64,000 nucleotides of DNA, from NCBI RefSeq assembly GCF_004216555.1, contig NZ_SGWQ01000002.1:589219-653218 (forward strand), written 5' to 3'. The notes beneath the pieces are model-generated. The model was given only the letters and a program-made list of their open reading frames with translations. It made no database searches and was not told where the DNA came from. The stretch comes from Herbihabitans rhizosphaerae. Lineage in GTDB: Bacteria; Actinomycetota; Actinomycetes; Mycobacteriales; Pseudonocardiaceae. Of the stretch, positions 49,424 through 58,727 are shown one piece after another (within the stretch, counting starts at the first letter, position 1; every line of letters begins with the position of its first letter). Both the position numbers and the translations under genes were made by a program.

Positions 49424-50960
49424 GTGCTTCTCCCTCCTGTACTCGAACGGGCACGCTGGCCCGGCGTTCACTCAATGGAGCCAGAATCAGATAGACGACG
49501 AAAGCCACGACGAGCCCAACCACCCAACTGTGGTCGTACAGCGGCCGCAGGAACGGGATCAGGCCGTCCGTGGGGAACGGGCCGGCCTTCCCGGCCGCCG
49601 TGTACGCGCCGCCGACCGCGATCATCGCGCCGACCACGGTCGCCACCAGGGCCGGCAGGTTCCACCCGGCGCTGAACCAGTAGCGGCCTTCGCGCCGGTA
49701 CAGATCGGCCACCTCCAGTTGCCGGCGCGAGCGGAACCAGTAGCCGGCGATCAGCACGCCCGCCACCGGGCTGAGCACGCCGCCGTAGAACACCAGCCAG
49801 CCGTTGATGTAGGTGTCGGCGTCGGCGATCAGCCGCCACGGCTGGATCGCGATGCCGATCAGGCCGGTGATCAACCCGCCGAGCGCGAAGTTCACCTTCT
49901 TCGGGAACGCGTTGGAGAAGTCGTAGGCGGGGCTCACCACGTTCGCCGCGAGGTTGCACGACAGGGTGGCGAACACCAGCGCGATCAAGCTGATGATCAC
50001 GATCACCGGGCTGGAGAACCGGTTGGCCAGCAGCACCGGGTCCCAGATCGCCTCACCGAACAGGACCACGCCGCCGGAGGTCGTGAAGATCGCCACGAGC
50101 GCGATGAACGACATCGTGGTGGGCAGGCCGAGTATCTGACCCATCACCTGTTTGCGTTGACTGCCACCGAATCGGGTGAAGTCCGGCATGTTCAGTGACA
50201 AAGTCGCCCAGAACGCGATCATCGCGGTCAGCGAGGGGAAGAAAACCTTCCAGAACTCCGCGCCCCAGCCGAGCGTGGACGGCTGCGACAGGATCGGGCC
50301 GACGCCGGCCTTGCTCACCACGTAGATCAACATGATCAGGAAGCCGACGGTGACCAGGGGAGCGGTCCAGTTCTCGAACCGCCGCACCGCCTCCATCCCG
50401 CGCCAGATGATCAGCATCTCGAACGCCCAGAACACCAGGAACGACAGCCACAACGTCCACGGCTTGCCCCACAGCGCGGCGGCGCCGAGCCAGCCGTCGC
50501 CGGCGATCTTGCCGAGGATGATGTAGATCGCCTGGCCGCCGACCCACGTCTGGATGCCGAACCACGCGCACGCGATGAACGCGCGCAGCAGGGCCGCGAG
50601 GTTGGCCCCGCGCAGGCCGAAGAACGCGCGGGCGAGTACCGGGAACGGGATGCCGAACCGGGTGCCGGCGTGGCTGTTCAGCAGCATCGGGACCAGCACG
50701 ATCAGGTTGCCGAGCGTGATCGTGATGAACGCCTGCACCCAGTCCATCCCGAACCCGATCAGCGACGCCGCCAGCATGTAGCTCGGGATGTTGTGCGCCA
50801 TGCCCATCCACAGCGCGAAGTAGTTGTAGGTGCTCCAGGTGCGCTTCTCGACCGGCACCGGCGCCAGCTCGGGGTTGTAGAACCGACTGTCCCGAATGGA
50901 CGAATGGTCGTCGAGATCGACCCGCCCGTCCGGATGGGTGACCTGCGTGATCGCTGCCAT
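49416..50960 (-). CDS. NCS1-family nucleobase/hydantoin permease
   Basis: ATG 50960 (MAAITQVTHPDGRVDL) gives 514 residues with about twelve membrane helices. The NCS1 signature is clear: YNPELAPVPVEKRTWSTYNYFALWMGMAHNIPSYML, RFGIPFPVLARAFFGLRGAN and LNMPDFTRFGGSQRKQV. These sodium- or proton-coupled carriers import uracil, allantoin, hydantoins or similar. The flanking genes indicate pyrimidine or hydantoin substrates. A longer open frame upstream is a shadow of the following gene. Confidence 0.93.
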   Translation of the reverse strand: MAAITQVTHPDGRVDLDDHSSIRDSRFYNPELAPVPVEKRTWSTYNYFALWMGMAHNIPSYMLAASLIGFGMDWVQAFITITLGNLIVLVPMLLNSHAGTRFGIPFPVLARAFFGLRGANLAALLRAFIACAWFGIQTWVGGQAIYIILGKIAGDGWLGAAALWGKPWTLWLSFLVFWAFEMLIIWRGMEAVRRFENWTAPLVTVGFLIMLIYVVSKAGVGPILSQPSTLGWGAEFWKVFFPSLTAMIAFWATLSLNMPDFTRFGGSQRKQVMGQILGLPTTMSFIALVAIFTTSGGVVLFGEAIWDPVLLANRFSSPVIVIISLIALVFATLSCNLAANVVSPAYDFSNAFPKKVNFALGGLITGLIGIAIQPWRLIADADTYINGWLVFYGGVLSPVAGVLIAGYWFRSRRQLEVADLYRREGRYWFSAGWNLPALVATVVGAMIAVGGAYTAAGKAGPFPTDGLIPFLRPLYDHSWVVGLVVAFVVYLILAPLSERRASVPVRVQEGEARA

Positions 50961-51006
50961 CACGGCATCGTCATTGTGGTCGCGGTCACCCGGCAGAGTC
51001 ACAGTG

Positions 51007-51804
51007 TCAACCGATGCAGGAGATGGTGAACACTCTGTCGGTTGCGCGGAACCAGCCTTCGTCCGCGAACACCTGCGCGCCCGCCGCCCGGAGTGCCTCG
51101 TCGGCACGCGCCGCGGCGACGAAACCGGCCGGATCGTCGCCGAACAGCGCACGCAGCGCCGAGGACTCGGCGAGCAGTGTCGACAACAACGTGGGCTGGT
51201 CGACCAGCCGTCGCGGGGTGCCCTGCGAATCGGCGAGCACGCCGCGGCGGTGCACGTAGAGGTACCCGCCGTCGAGCCGTTCGCCGGACCGCAGGGTGAC
51301 ACGAAAATCGTTGTGGGGCAACAGAACCCGGTGATAGTGCACCTCGGTGGCGTCGACCGCGGCGAGTTGCTCGGCGTCCAGGAACGCGACGACGATCGTG
51401 GTCTCGACGCCCGGGTCGGCGTACGGCGAGGCGGACACATAACCGGCGCGGCTGATGTGCGATGACACGCCGATACCGACGCCACGCACCCGAACCGGCA
51501 CCATCGGCACGATCGCGGACGGCCCCAGCTTGTGGCACAACTGCGCCGGCGACGCGTTCGAGCCGACCGCGACCGACGGAACGCGCGCCGTGATCGGGTC
51601 GACCCCGAGCCCGGTCAACACAGAGTCGAGCGGCTGGCCGGCCAGCGGCCAGTCGCCGACACCGCCCGGTGCGACCGTGAACGGCGACAGCCGGCGGTCG
51701 TGCAACAGCATGGGCTCGGCCGGCGCGCGACCGGGATAGCAGAGCGGGTCGAGAGCCGGCACACGGTCGAATCCGAGTGCCTCGAGGCTTCGGTCCGCGG
51801 TCAT
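51007..51804 (-). CDS. GGCT-like hypothetical protein of the pyrimidine locus
   Basis: ATG 51804 (MTADRSLEALGFDRV) gives 265 residues. The stretch SVAVGSNASPAQLCHKL resembles the YGSN-type phosphate loop of gamma-glutamylcyclotransferase-like folds. TTIVVAFLDAEQLAAVDATE and GYLYVHRRGVLADSQGTPRRL would fit the rest of the barrel. No catalytic Glu could be assigned with confidence. It is coupled to the LLM gene upstream by an ATGA overlap. A role in handling carbamoyl or glutamyl intermediates is conceivable but unproven. Confidence 0.55.
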   Translation of the reverse strand: MTADRSLEALGFDRVPALDPLCYPGRAPAEPMLLHDRRLSPFTVAPGGVGDWPLAGQPLDSVLTGLGVDPITARVPSVAVGSNASPAQLCHKLGPSAIVPMVPVRVRGVGIGVSSHISRAGYVSASPYADPGVETTIVVAFLDAEQLAAVDATEVHYHRVLLPHNDFRVTLRSGERLDGGYLYVHRRGVLADSQGTPRRLVDQPTLLSTLLAESSALRALFGDDPAGFVAAARADEALRAAGAQVFADEGWFRATDRVFTISCIG

Positions 51805-52829
51805 GGGCGAGCCGGGACGGCCGTGGTCAACCGGGGGAGAACGTGCTCGCCGAACAGCCGGATCACGTCGAGCACGTCCGGCAGCGGCAGCCCGCCGATG
51901 TCCGCGATCACCAGGTGCGCGTCCAGTCCGAGCAGCGCGGCCAGCTCGTTGAGCCGGTGCGCGACCTCGTCGGGATCGCCGCAGACCGCCGGGCCGGCCA
52001 TCAGCTCGTCCACGTCGATCGGATGGCCGTCGCCACGCCAGCGATCGGCGAAGCTCGCGTACGCGGACAGGTGCGGGCGCCACCGCTCGCGCGCCTCCGC
52101 CGTGGTCTTCGCGACGTGCAGGTGACTCGGCAGCGCCACCCGACCGGGTCCGAACCCGTTGGCGCGCAAGGCTTTCCGGTAGCGCGTCAGCACATCGACG
52201 TAAATCGCCGGATCGCGCAGCGTGCTCGGCAGCACCAGCGGTAGATCGAGTTCCGCGGCCAGATCGGTGGACACGGCCGACGCGCTGCCCACCCAGACCG
52301 GCGGCGCCGGACGCTGCACCGGCCGCGGCATCGTGGTGACCGACGACAGCCGGCCGCGGAACCGGCCGTCCCAGTCGACATCGCGTTCGGTGAGCAGCCG
52401 CAGCAGCAATCTGAGGTGCTCGTCGAACCGGGTGCGCAGGTCCTGCGGCGCCACACCGAACACGGCGTCCGCACCCGCGTCGACGCCCCGGGCCACGATC
52501 AGCTCGGCCCGGCCGCCGGACAGTGCGTCCAGCATGCCCAGCTCCTCGGCGACGCGCACCGGATCGCGGTGCGCCAACAGCGTCACGCCGGTGGACAGGC
52601 GCAGCGTCGAGGTCCGCGCCGCCACCGCACCGAGCACGACCTCGGGCGCGGACACGATGTACCGGGTGAAGTGGTGCTCGCCGATCGCCACGCCGGTGAA
52701 GCCGGCCTGCTCGGCGGCGACCGCCTGCTCGACCATGCCGCGCAGCCGCTCGGCCTCGTCCACGGCGACACCGGTACCCGGGTCCGGGAGGTGATCGCCG
52801 AGGATCAGCAGGTACACGTCGGCCGGCAT
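51801..52829 (-). CDS. Second LLM-class oxidoreductase of the pyrimidine locus
   Basis: ATG 52829 (MPADVYLLILGDHLPD) gives 342 residues. Luciferase-like features: GFTGVAIGEHHFTRYIVSAPEVVLGAVAARTSTLRLSTGVTLL, LDALSGGRAELIVARG and PPVWVGSASAVSTDLA. It may use FMNH2 or F420. It differs strongly from the TIGR03842-type gene at the other end of the cluster. It starts 24 bases downstream of the PucR regulator gene on the same strand. Confidence 0.88.
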   Translation of the reverse strand: MPADVYLLILGDHLPDPGTGVAVDEAERLRGMVEQAVAAEQAGFTGVAIGEHHFTRYIVSAPEVVLGAVAARTSTLRLSTGVTLLAHRDPVRVAEELGMLDALSGGRAELIVARGVDAGADAVFGVAPQDLRTRFDEHLRLLLRLLTERDVDWDGRFRGRLSSVTTMPRPVQRPAPPVWVGSASAVSTDLAAELDLPLVLPSTLRDPAIYVDVLTRYRKALRANGFGPGRVALPSHLHVAKTTAEARERWRPHLSAYASFADRWRGDGHPIDVDELMAGPAVCGDPDEVAHRLNELAALLGLDAHLVIADIGGLPLPDVLDVIRLFGEHVLPRLTTAVPARP

Positions 52830-52852
52830 CTTCGCACGATACCGGCGTTTGA

Positions 52853-54472
52853 TCAGTCGCCGCCGATCTCGTGTGCCAGCAGCGCCACGTGCAGCGACAG
52901 CACCGACTCCGGGTCGTCCAGTGACACGCCGAGCACCTGTTCGATCCGCGAGAGCTGCTGGTAGTACGCCGTCCTGGAGACGTGCGCCGCCGCGGCCGCC
53001 GCCGACTTGTTCCCGCCGTGCGCGCAGTAGTGCCGCAGCGTGTCGAGCAGCCGGCTGCCGTGCGCCTCGTCCCGCGCGATCAGCGGACCCAACTCGCGGT
53101 CGGCGAACGCGGCGACCCGGCCGTCCTCGACGAGCAGGTGCAGCAGCCCGCGCAGCCGCACGTCGTCCAGCCGGTGGTAGGGCCGCCCGTCCGGTGAGCG
53201 CGCCGCCGCCTGCGCCACGTGCGCCGCCTCGACCAGGCTGCGCCGCGCGTCGGCCACCCGGTCGACCGTCGTGCCGACTGCCAGCACCACCGGCATCGCA
53301 CGCGGGGAGGCGGGTGCGGCGTGGTGGATCTCCTTGGCCAGCCGCAGCAGCACCGCGTCCGGATTCGCTTGCGGTGTCAGGGAAAGCAGCGCGCGCACGG
53401 TCGTGTCGTCGACCACGCCGACGAGGGCGGAAACCCGGGCGCGCCGGGCCGCCAGCGCGGTCGCCTCGGCGAGGTCGCGCAGGACCTCCTGGGTCGCCAT
53501 CGCCGGTGCCGGGTTGGCCGCGGCACTCGGGCGCACCGCGACGCCGATCAGTTTGCGGTTCTCCAGTGGCACGCCCAGCGCTCGGGTTCGCGCGGTCAGG
53601 TCGGCCGACGTGACGGGCGAGGCGAGCAGCTCGGTGAGCAGCGTGCGGTGCGCGTGCCGCTCCAACCCCTCCCGGTCGCGGGCCACCAGCCGGTGCACGG
53701 CCAGCGCCGACGCCGCCCGCTCGGCCACCACGACGTGCCGGTGCGGCGGCTGGTCCTGGCCCACCAACACGAGCCGCCCCCAGTCGTTGCCACGCGCGCC
53801 GACGATGGTGACCAGCCAGCCGGAGTCGGGGTCGAAGCTGGTGCGTTCGCCGAGCGTGACCGCCGAGGACCGCTCCGCCCAGTTCGCCAGCAGCTCGGTG
53901 GTGTCGGCGCCGGCGCTGTCGTAGGCCAGCACCTCGTGCGACAGCGTCTCCAGCACCACCGGCAGGTTCGCCATCCTGGCCACCTCGCGCAGCACCTCGG
54001 CCGGCTCGGCACCCGAGACGGTGAGCGCGGTGAACGTCTCGTGCACCTGCTCGGCCGCGCGCAGCTCGGCCACCTGGGCGTCCACGATCAGGCCCACCAC
54101 CGCCTCGGTGACCGACACGAACCGGGTTTCCCTGGCCAGGGTGATCAGCGGCAGCCCGAGCGTCTCGGCCGCGCCGACCATGGCCGGCGGCAGCTCGCCC
54201 TGCCAGTGCCGCAGCAGCTCCACGACCACGCCGACCACGCCGGCGTCGGCCAGCTCGTCGATGTACCGGGTGAGGCCGGCCGCGTCGTCGGGCAGCGCGA
54301 TGCCGGTGGTCAGCACCAGCTCACCGCCGCGCAGCAGGTGCGCGATGTCGGCCACCTCGGCCACGTGCACCCACCGCACCCGCTGATCCAGGCCGTCGGA
54401 ACCCGCGGCCACGCTCGGGCGGCCGCCGCGGATCACCGGCAGGGCGAGCACATCACTGACGGTCGGGTACAT
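52853..54472 (-). CDS. PucR-family transcriptional regulator
   Basis: ATG 54472 (MYPTVSDVLALPVIRGG) gives 539 residues. The N-terminal PucR ligand-binding domain (WVHVAEVADIAHLLRGGELVLTTG) is followed by a GGDEF-like middle and a C-terminal helix-turn-helix (RLLDTLRHYCAHGGNKSAAAAAAHVSRTAYYQQLSRIEQVLG). PucR proteins activate purine or pyrimidine catabolic genes. It is encoded between the two divergent halves of the locus, so it likely controls both, through the 112-base gap to the aminotransferase gene. Confidence 0.92.
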   Translation of the reverse strand: MYPTVSDVLALPVIRGGRPSVAAGSDGLDQRVRWVHVAEVADIAHLLRGGELVLTTGIALPDDAAGLTRYIDELADAGVVGVVVELLRHWQGELPPAMVGAAETLGLPLITLARETRFVSVTEAVVGLIVDAQVAELRAAEQVHETFTALTVSGAEPAEVLREVARMANLPVVLETLSHEVLAYDSAGADTTELLANWAERSSAVTLGERTSFDPDSGWLVTIVGARGNDWGRLVLVGQDQPPHRHVVVAERAASALAVHRLVARDREGLERHAHRTLLTELLASPVTSADLTARTRALGVPLENRKLIGVAVRPSAAANPAPAMATQEVLRDLAEATALAARRARVSALVGVVDDTTVRALLSLTPQANPDAVLLRLAKEIHHAAPASPRAMPVVLAVGTTVDRVADARRSLVEAAHVAQAAARSPDGRPYHRLDDVRLRGLLHLLVEDGRVAAFADRELGPLIARDEAHGSRLLDTLRHYCAHGGNKSAAAAAAHVSRTAYYQQLSRIEQVLGVSLDDPESVLSLHVALLAHEIGGD

Positions 54473-54584
54473 CGCGGCGCACCTCCGCGAAGGTCGAGTC
54501 CGTTTTCACTGTGTACGGCGAGTGTGCCTATCGCGATACACCTTGTCCATGTGTCGCTCCGGGGCTGGTTGCGACACTGGCCGC

Positions 54585-55898
54585 ATGACGAGCGACGAGC
54601 TGCTGACCCGACACAAGACCGTGCTCCCGAGCTGGCTGGCGCTGTTCTACGAGGAGCCGATCGAGATCGTCTCAGGCTCCGGGCGACGCGTGACCGATTC
54701 CAGCGGGCGCGAGTACCTCGACTTCTTCGCCGGCATCCTGACCAACGCGGTCGGCTACGACATCGCCGAGATCAGCGACGCCATCCGGTCCCAAGTGGAC
54801 ACCGGCATCCTGCACACCTCGACGCTGTACCTGATCCGCAACCAGATCGAGCTGGCCGAGAAACTGGCCGAGCTGTCCGGCATCCCGGACGCCAAGGTCT
54901 TCTTCACCACCTCGGGTACCGAGGCGAACGAGGCGGCGCTGCTGCTGGCCACCCAGTACCGGCGCAGCAACCAGGTGCTGGCCATGCGGAACTCGTTCCA
55001 CGGCCGCGGGTTCGGCTCGATCGCCGTGACCGGCAACCGAGGCTGGTCGGCGACCTCACTCAGCCCGGTCAACGTGAGCTACGTGCACGGCGGCTACCGG
55101 TACCGCGGGCCGTTCACCGGCCTGTCCGACGCCGACTACATCAAGGCGTGCGTCGAGGACCTGCGCGAGGTGCTCGACACGATGACCGCCGGTGATGTGG
55201 CCTGTCTGATCGCTGAGCCCATCCAGGGGGTCGGCGGGTTCGCGCTGCCGCCGGACGGGCTGTACGGCGCGTTCGCGGAGGTGCTCGCCGAGCACGGGAT
55301 CCTGTTCATCTCCGACGAGGTGCAGACCGCGTGGGGGCGCACCGGTGAGAACTTCTGGGGCATCACCGCGCACGGCGTGACTCCGGACATGATGACCTTC
55401 GCCAAGGGCCTGGCCAACGGGCTGGCGATCGGCGGCGTGATCGCCCGGGGCGACGTGATGGACTGCCTCACCGCCAAGTCGATCTCCACGTTCGGCGGCA
55501 ACCCGGTGGCCACCGCGGGTGCCAAGGCGTCGCTGGACTACGTGCTCGATCACGACCTGCAGGGCAACGCGGCCAAGCTCGGTGCCGTGCTCAGGGACGG
55601 GCTGACCGAGGCGGCCGCGCGGCACGACGTGCTCGGCGACGTGCGCGGCAAGGGGCTCATGATCGCGCTGGAGTTCGTCGAACCCGGCGGCCGGAAGCCG
55701 AGTCCTCGCGCGGCGGCGCACCTGACCGAGGAGGCGAAGGCACGCGGCCTGCTGGTCGGCAAGGGCGGCCTGTACGACAACGTCATCCGGGTGGCTCCGC
55801 CGTTGACGCTGACCGAGGCCGAGGCGACCGAGGGCTTGGAGATCCTGCGCGAGTCGATCGCTGTCGTGGACGAGACCGCGAAGAAGGAGAGCACCTGA
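54585..55898 (+). CDS. Class III aminotransferase, probable beta-alanine transaminase
   Basis: ATG 54585 (MTSDELLTRHKTVLPS) gives 437 residues. PLP-fold marks: FFTTSGTEANEAAL, NSFHGRGFGS, FISDEVQTAWGRTG and the PLP-Lys in MMTFAKGLANGLAIGG. Context (beta-ureidopropionase upstream in the divergent set, semialdehyde dehydrogenase directly after) suggests conversion of beta-alanine or 3-aminoisobutyrate to the semialdehyde. The stop overlaps the start of the dehydrogenase (TGATG). Confidence 0.9.
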   Translation: MTSDELLTRHKTVLPSWLALFYEEPIEIVSGSGRRVTDSSGREYLDFFAGILTNAVGYDIAEISDAIRSQVDTGILHTSTLYLIRNQIELAEKLAELSGIPDAKVFFTTSGTEANEAALLLATQYRRSNQVLAMRNSFHGRGFGSIAVTGNRGWSATSLSPVNVSYVHGGYRYRGPFTGLSDADYIKACVEDLREVLDTMTAGDVACLIAEPIQGVGGFALPPDGLYGAFAEVLAEHGILFISDEVQTAWGRTGENFWGITAHGVTPDMMTFAKGLANGLAIGGVIARGDVMDCLTAKSISTFGGNPVATAGAKASLDYVLDHDLQGNAAKLGAVLRDGLTEAAARHDVLGDVRGKGLMIALEFVEPGGRKPSPRAAAHLTEEAKARGLLVGKGGLYDNVIRVAPPLTLTEAEATEGLEILRESIAVVDETAKKEST

Positions 55899-57394
55899 TG
55901 CCGGCGACGATCAGCCACCGCATCGGCGGCAAGCCCTGGGAAGGTGTGCCAGAGCGCTCCGGCGAGGTGTTCGATCCGGCGACCGGCACGGTCAGCGGGC
56001 TCGTCGGCTTCGCCGGACCGTCCGAAGTGGACGAAGCGGTTTCGGCTGCGGCACAAGCGTTTCCGGCTTGGCGGGACGCGTCGCTGGCAGCCCGCATGTC
56101 GGTGCTGTTCCGGTTCCGCGAGCTGCTGGCCGCCCGGCGCGGCGAGCTGGCCGCGATCGTGACCGCCGAGCACGGCAAGGTGCTCGACGACGCGGCGGGC
56201 GAGGTGCAGCGCGCGCTGGAGGCGGTGGAGTTCGCGTGTGGCGTGCCGTCCGCGCTCAAGGGCGGGTTCAGCGAGAACGTGTCGTCCACTGTGGACACTT
56301 ACCAGATCAAACAGCCGCTCGGCGTGGTCTGTGTGATCTCGCCGTTCAACTTCCCGGCGATGGTGCCGCTGTGGTTCGTGCCGAACGCGATCGCGTGCGG
56401 CAACACGGTGGTGCTCAAGCCGAGCGAGAAGGACCCGTCGGCGGCGAACTTCATCGCCGATCTGTGGGCCGAGGCCGGGCTGCCGGACGGCGTGCTGAAC
56501 GTCGTGCACGGCGACAAGGTCGCGGTGGACGCGCTGCTGTCGCACGACGAGGTGCGAGCGGTGTCGTTCGTGGGGTCGACACCGATCGCGCGGTACGTGT
56601 ACGAGACCGGCACCGGGCACGGCAAGCGGGTGCAGGCGTTGGGCGGCGCGAAGAACCACATGCTGGTGCTGCCGGACGCCGATCTCGATCTGGCGGCGGA
56701 CGCGGCGGTGTCGGCCGGGTTCGGCTCGGCGGGCGAGCGGTGCATGGCGGTGTCCGTGGTGGTGGCGGTCGACCCGGTCGGCGACGAGTTGGTCGGCAAG
56801 ATCACCGACCGGATGGCCGGCGTGCGGGTGGGTGACGGCCGTCGCGAAGGCAGCCAGATGGGCCCACTGGTCACCCGCGCGCACCGGGAGCGTGTCGCGT
56901 CCTATGTGGACGCCGGCGTGACGGCGGGTGCCCGGCTCGCGGTGGACGGCCGTGGGTCCACTGTGGACGGTGAGCCGGACGGCTTCTGGCTCGGCCCGAC
57001 GCTGTTTGACCACGTGCGGCCGGAGATGTCGGTGTACACCGACGAGATCTTCGGACCGGTGCTGTCGGTCGTGCGCGCGCCGAGTTACCCCGACGCGCTC
57101 TCGCTGATCAACTCCAACCCGTACGGCAACGGGACGGCGATCTTCACCAACGACGGGGGAGCGGCCCGCCGGTTCACCCACGAGGTGGAGGTCGGCATGG
57201 TCGGGGTGAACGTCCCGATCCCCGTGCCGGTGGGTTACTACTCCTTCGGTGGCTGGAAGAGCTCACTGTTCGGGGACACGCACGCGTACGGGCCGGACGG
57301 GATCCACTTCTTCACCCGCGCGAAGGTGGTCACCTCCCGGTGGCTGGATCCGTCACACGGTGGGGTGAACCTCGGCTTCCCGCGTAACGAGTGA
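55898..57394 (+). CDS. mmsA: CoA-acylating (methyl)malonate-semialdehyde dehydrogenase
   Basis: ATG 55898 gives 498 residues. The aldehyde dehydrogenase fold of the MmsA/IolA type: FAGPSEVDEAVSAA, VISPFNFPAMVPLWFVPNAIACGNTVVLKPSEKDPSA, QALGGAKNHMLVLPDAD and catalytic Cys in FGSAGERCMAVS. It oxidises malonate or methylmalonate semialdehyde to acetyl- or propionyl-CoA with loss of CO2, the last step of uracil/thymine breakdown. It is translationally coupled to the aminotransferase. Two of the recurring GTCCACTGTGGAC words lie inside it. Confidence 0.93.
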   Translation: MPATISHRIGGKPWEGVPERSGEVFDPATGTVSGLVGFAGPSEVDEAVSAAAQAFPAWRDASLAARMSVLFRFRELLAARRGELAAIVTAEHGKVLDDAAGEVQRALEAVEFACGVPSALKGGFSENVSSTVDTYQIKQPLGVVCVISPFNFPAMVPLWFVPNAIACGNTVVLKPSEKDPSAANFIADLWAEAGLPDGVLNVVHGDKVAVDALLSHDEVRAVSFVGSTPIARYVYETGTGHGKRVQALGGAKNHMLVLPDADLDLAADAAVSAGFGSAGERCMAVSVVVAVDPVGDELVGKITDRMAGVRVGDGRREGSQMGPLVTRAHRERVASYVDAGVTAGARLAVDGRGSTVDGEPDGFWLGPTLFDHVRPEMSVYTDEIFGPVLSVVRAPSYPDALSLINSNPYGNGTAIFTNDGGAARRFTHEVEVGMVGVNVPIPVPVGYYSFGGWKSSLFGDTHAYGPDGIHFFTRAKVVTSRWLDPSHGGVNLGFPRNE

Positions 57395-57395
57395 C

Positions 57396-57860
57396 CTACC
57401 GCGGCAGCTTCACATCGGCCGGCAGGACGGCGCGGGGCACCTGGAACACGGCGAGTGCCAGGTACCCGCGCGCGCAGTTCATGTTGGTCGGCGTGTCCTG
57501 GCCGATCTTGCGCGCGGTCAGCTCGCCGTTGCGCAGGTGCAGGGTCGCTCCGGTCGCCCGGTAGCAGTGGGTGCTGATCGGGAAGGCGACGTACACGGTG
57601 TTCGCGAGCGACCCGTCCGTGGCGCGCGGACGCAACGCCGCTCCGACCCGCTCGCCCAGTTCCGCCCGATACGCGTCGGAGTAACCGGTCACCTTGGCCG
57701 GATCGTCGAGCACCCGCGGCGGCACGCGGGGCGAGACGTCCGGCTCGAACACCAGCAGGGCGGCACCGGCGACGGTCGGCTCGGGCTCCTCGGACGAGCA
57801 GCCCACGATGGTGAGCAGAACGAGCACGCCCGCGGCGAAGGCTCGCAGGATCGTGGACAT
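57396..57860 (-). CDS. Small lipoprotein
   Basis: ATG 57860 (MSTILRAFAAGVLVLL) gives 154 residues with lipobox LTIVGC at Cys21. The exported part has two more Cys (STHCYRATG and NMNCARGYLAL) likely forming a disulfide, and AALLVFEPDVSPRVPPRVL. No family was recognised. It ends 2 bases from the mmsA stop in convergent orientation. Confidence 0.75.
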   Translation of the reverse strand: MSTILRAFAAGVLVLLTIVGCSSEEPEPTVAGAALLVFEPDVSPRVPPRVLDDPAKVTGYSDAYRAELGERVGAALRPRATDGSLANTVYVAFPISTHCYRATGATLHLRNGELTARKIGQDTPTNMNCARGYLALAVFQVPRAVLPADVKLPR

Positions 57861-57924
57861 GCCCGTCCGACGCGCCTCGCCCCGGATCGGCTCCCGGCGA
57901 GCGTCCGCGCACTAGAATGAGGTC

Positions 57925-58134
57925 GTGGACGGATTGACGACCGAGGCGAAGCGACTTCGGCTCGCACTGGACATGTATGAGTTCGGTGTGAAGATGCTGC
58001 GCCAACGGATTCGGCGGGAGAATCCCGGCGTCAGCGACCGTGAGGTCACTGACGAGGTCCGTGCATGGCGTCACACGCGGCCAGGAGCGGAAAACGGTGA
58101 CTATCCCGGGCCGCCGTCGCGCAGGTTCGCGTGA
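57925..58134 (+). CDS. Small partner protein of the nucleotidyltransferase
   Basis: GTG 57925 gives 69 residues: TTEAKRLRLALDMYEFGVKMLRQRIRRENPGVSDREVTDEVRAW, then RPGAENGDYPGPPSRRF. The charged helical sequence with a conserved Pro-rich end matches short proteins found directly before AbiEii-type nucleotidyltransferase genes in actinomycetes. Its stop overlaps the GTG of that gene. An antitoxin or activator role is an inference from arrangement. Confidence 0.7.
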   Translation: MDGLTTEAKRLRLALDMYEFGVKMLRQRIRRENPGVSDREVTDEVRAWRHTRPGAENGDYPGPPSRRFA

Positions 58135-58727
58135 ACCTTCTCGCCCAGGCACTGCAATCAGCGGCCGCGCTGCTGGACCGCCAGCAGCGGCACTGGGCCC
58201 TCGTCGGCGGGCTTGCCGTGTCAGCTCGCAGCATTCCTCGGTTCACCAGTGACGTCGATCTCGCCGTCGCGGTCGCCGATGACAAGACTGCCGAAGAGTT
58301 GGTGCGATCTTTCGCGGCAACCGGGTTCAGGCTCTCGGCGCTGGTCGAGCAGGAAGCTGCTGACCGACTGGCCACAGCGCGCCTGGAGTCGACGACAGCC
58401 AACGACGACGAGGTGCTGGTGGATCTCCTGTTCGCCAGTTCCGGCATCGAGGCCGAGATCGTTGCCGCCGCTGAACGAGTCGCCATCTTCCCGGAACTCA
58501 CCGTTCCAGTGGCGACCCGTGGTCACCTCATCGCGGTGAAGGTGCTGTCGCAGGACGACGACGCGCGTCAGCAGGACTTGATCGACCTGCGGAACCTGCT
58601 GGCCGTCGCGACCGACGAGGATCTTCGGCTCGCTCGCGAGTCGGTGCAGTTGATCACCGCGCGCGGGTTCAACCGTGAGCGCGAACTCGCCGTCGATCTT
58701 GAGGCCTTTGTCAAGCGGATGCGTTAG
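58131..58727 (+). CDS. AbiEii/AbiGii-like nucleotidyltransferase, possible toxin
   Basis: GTG 58131 gives 198 residues. The nucleotidyltransferase signature WALVGGLAVSARSIPRFTSDVDLAVAV (Gly-Gly followed by D-x-D) is intact, with further acid in DDEVLVDLLFASSGIE and HLIAVKVLSQDDDARQQDLIDL as helical support. AbiEii toxins of type IV systems transfer nucleotides onto targets such as tRNA. The coupled upstream gene would be the partner. The stop overlaps the convergent VWA gene by 4 bases. Confidence 0.8.
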   Translation: MNLLAQALQSAAALLDRQQRHWALVGGLAVSARSIPRFTSDVDLAVAVADDKTAEELVRSFAATGFRLSALVEQEAADRLATARLESTTANDDEVLVDLLFASSGIEAEIVAAAERVAIFPELTVPVATRGHLIAVKVLSQDDDARQQDLIDLRNLLAVATDEDLRLARESVQLITARGFNRERELAVDLEAFVKRMR

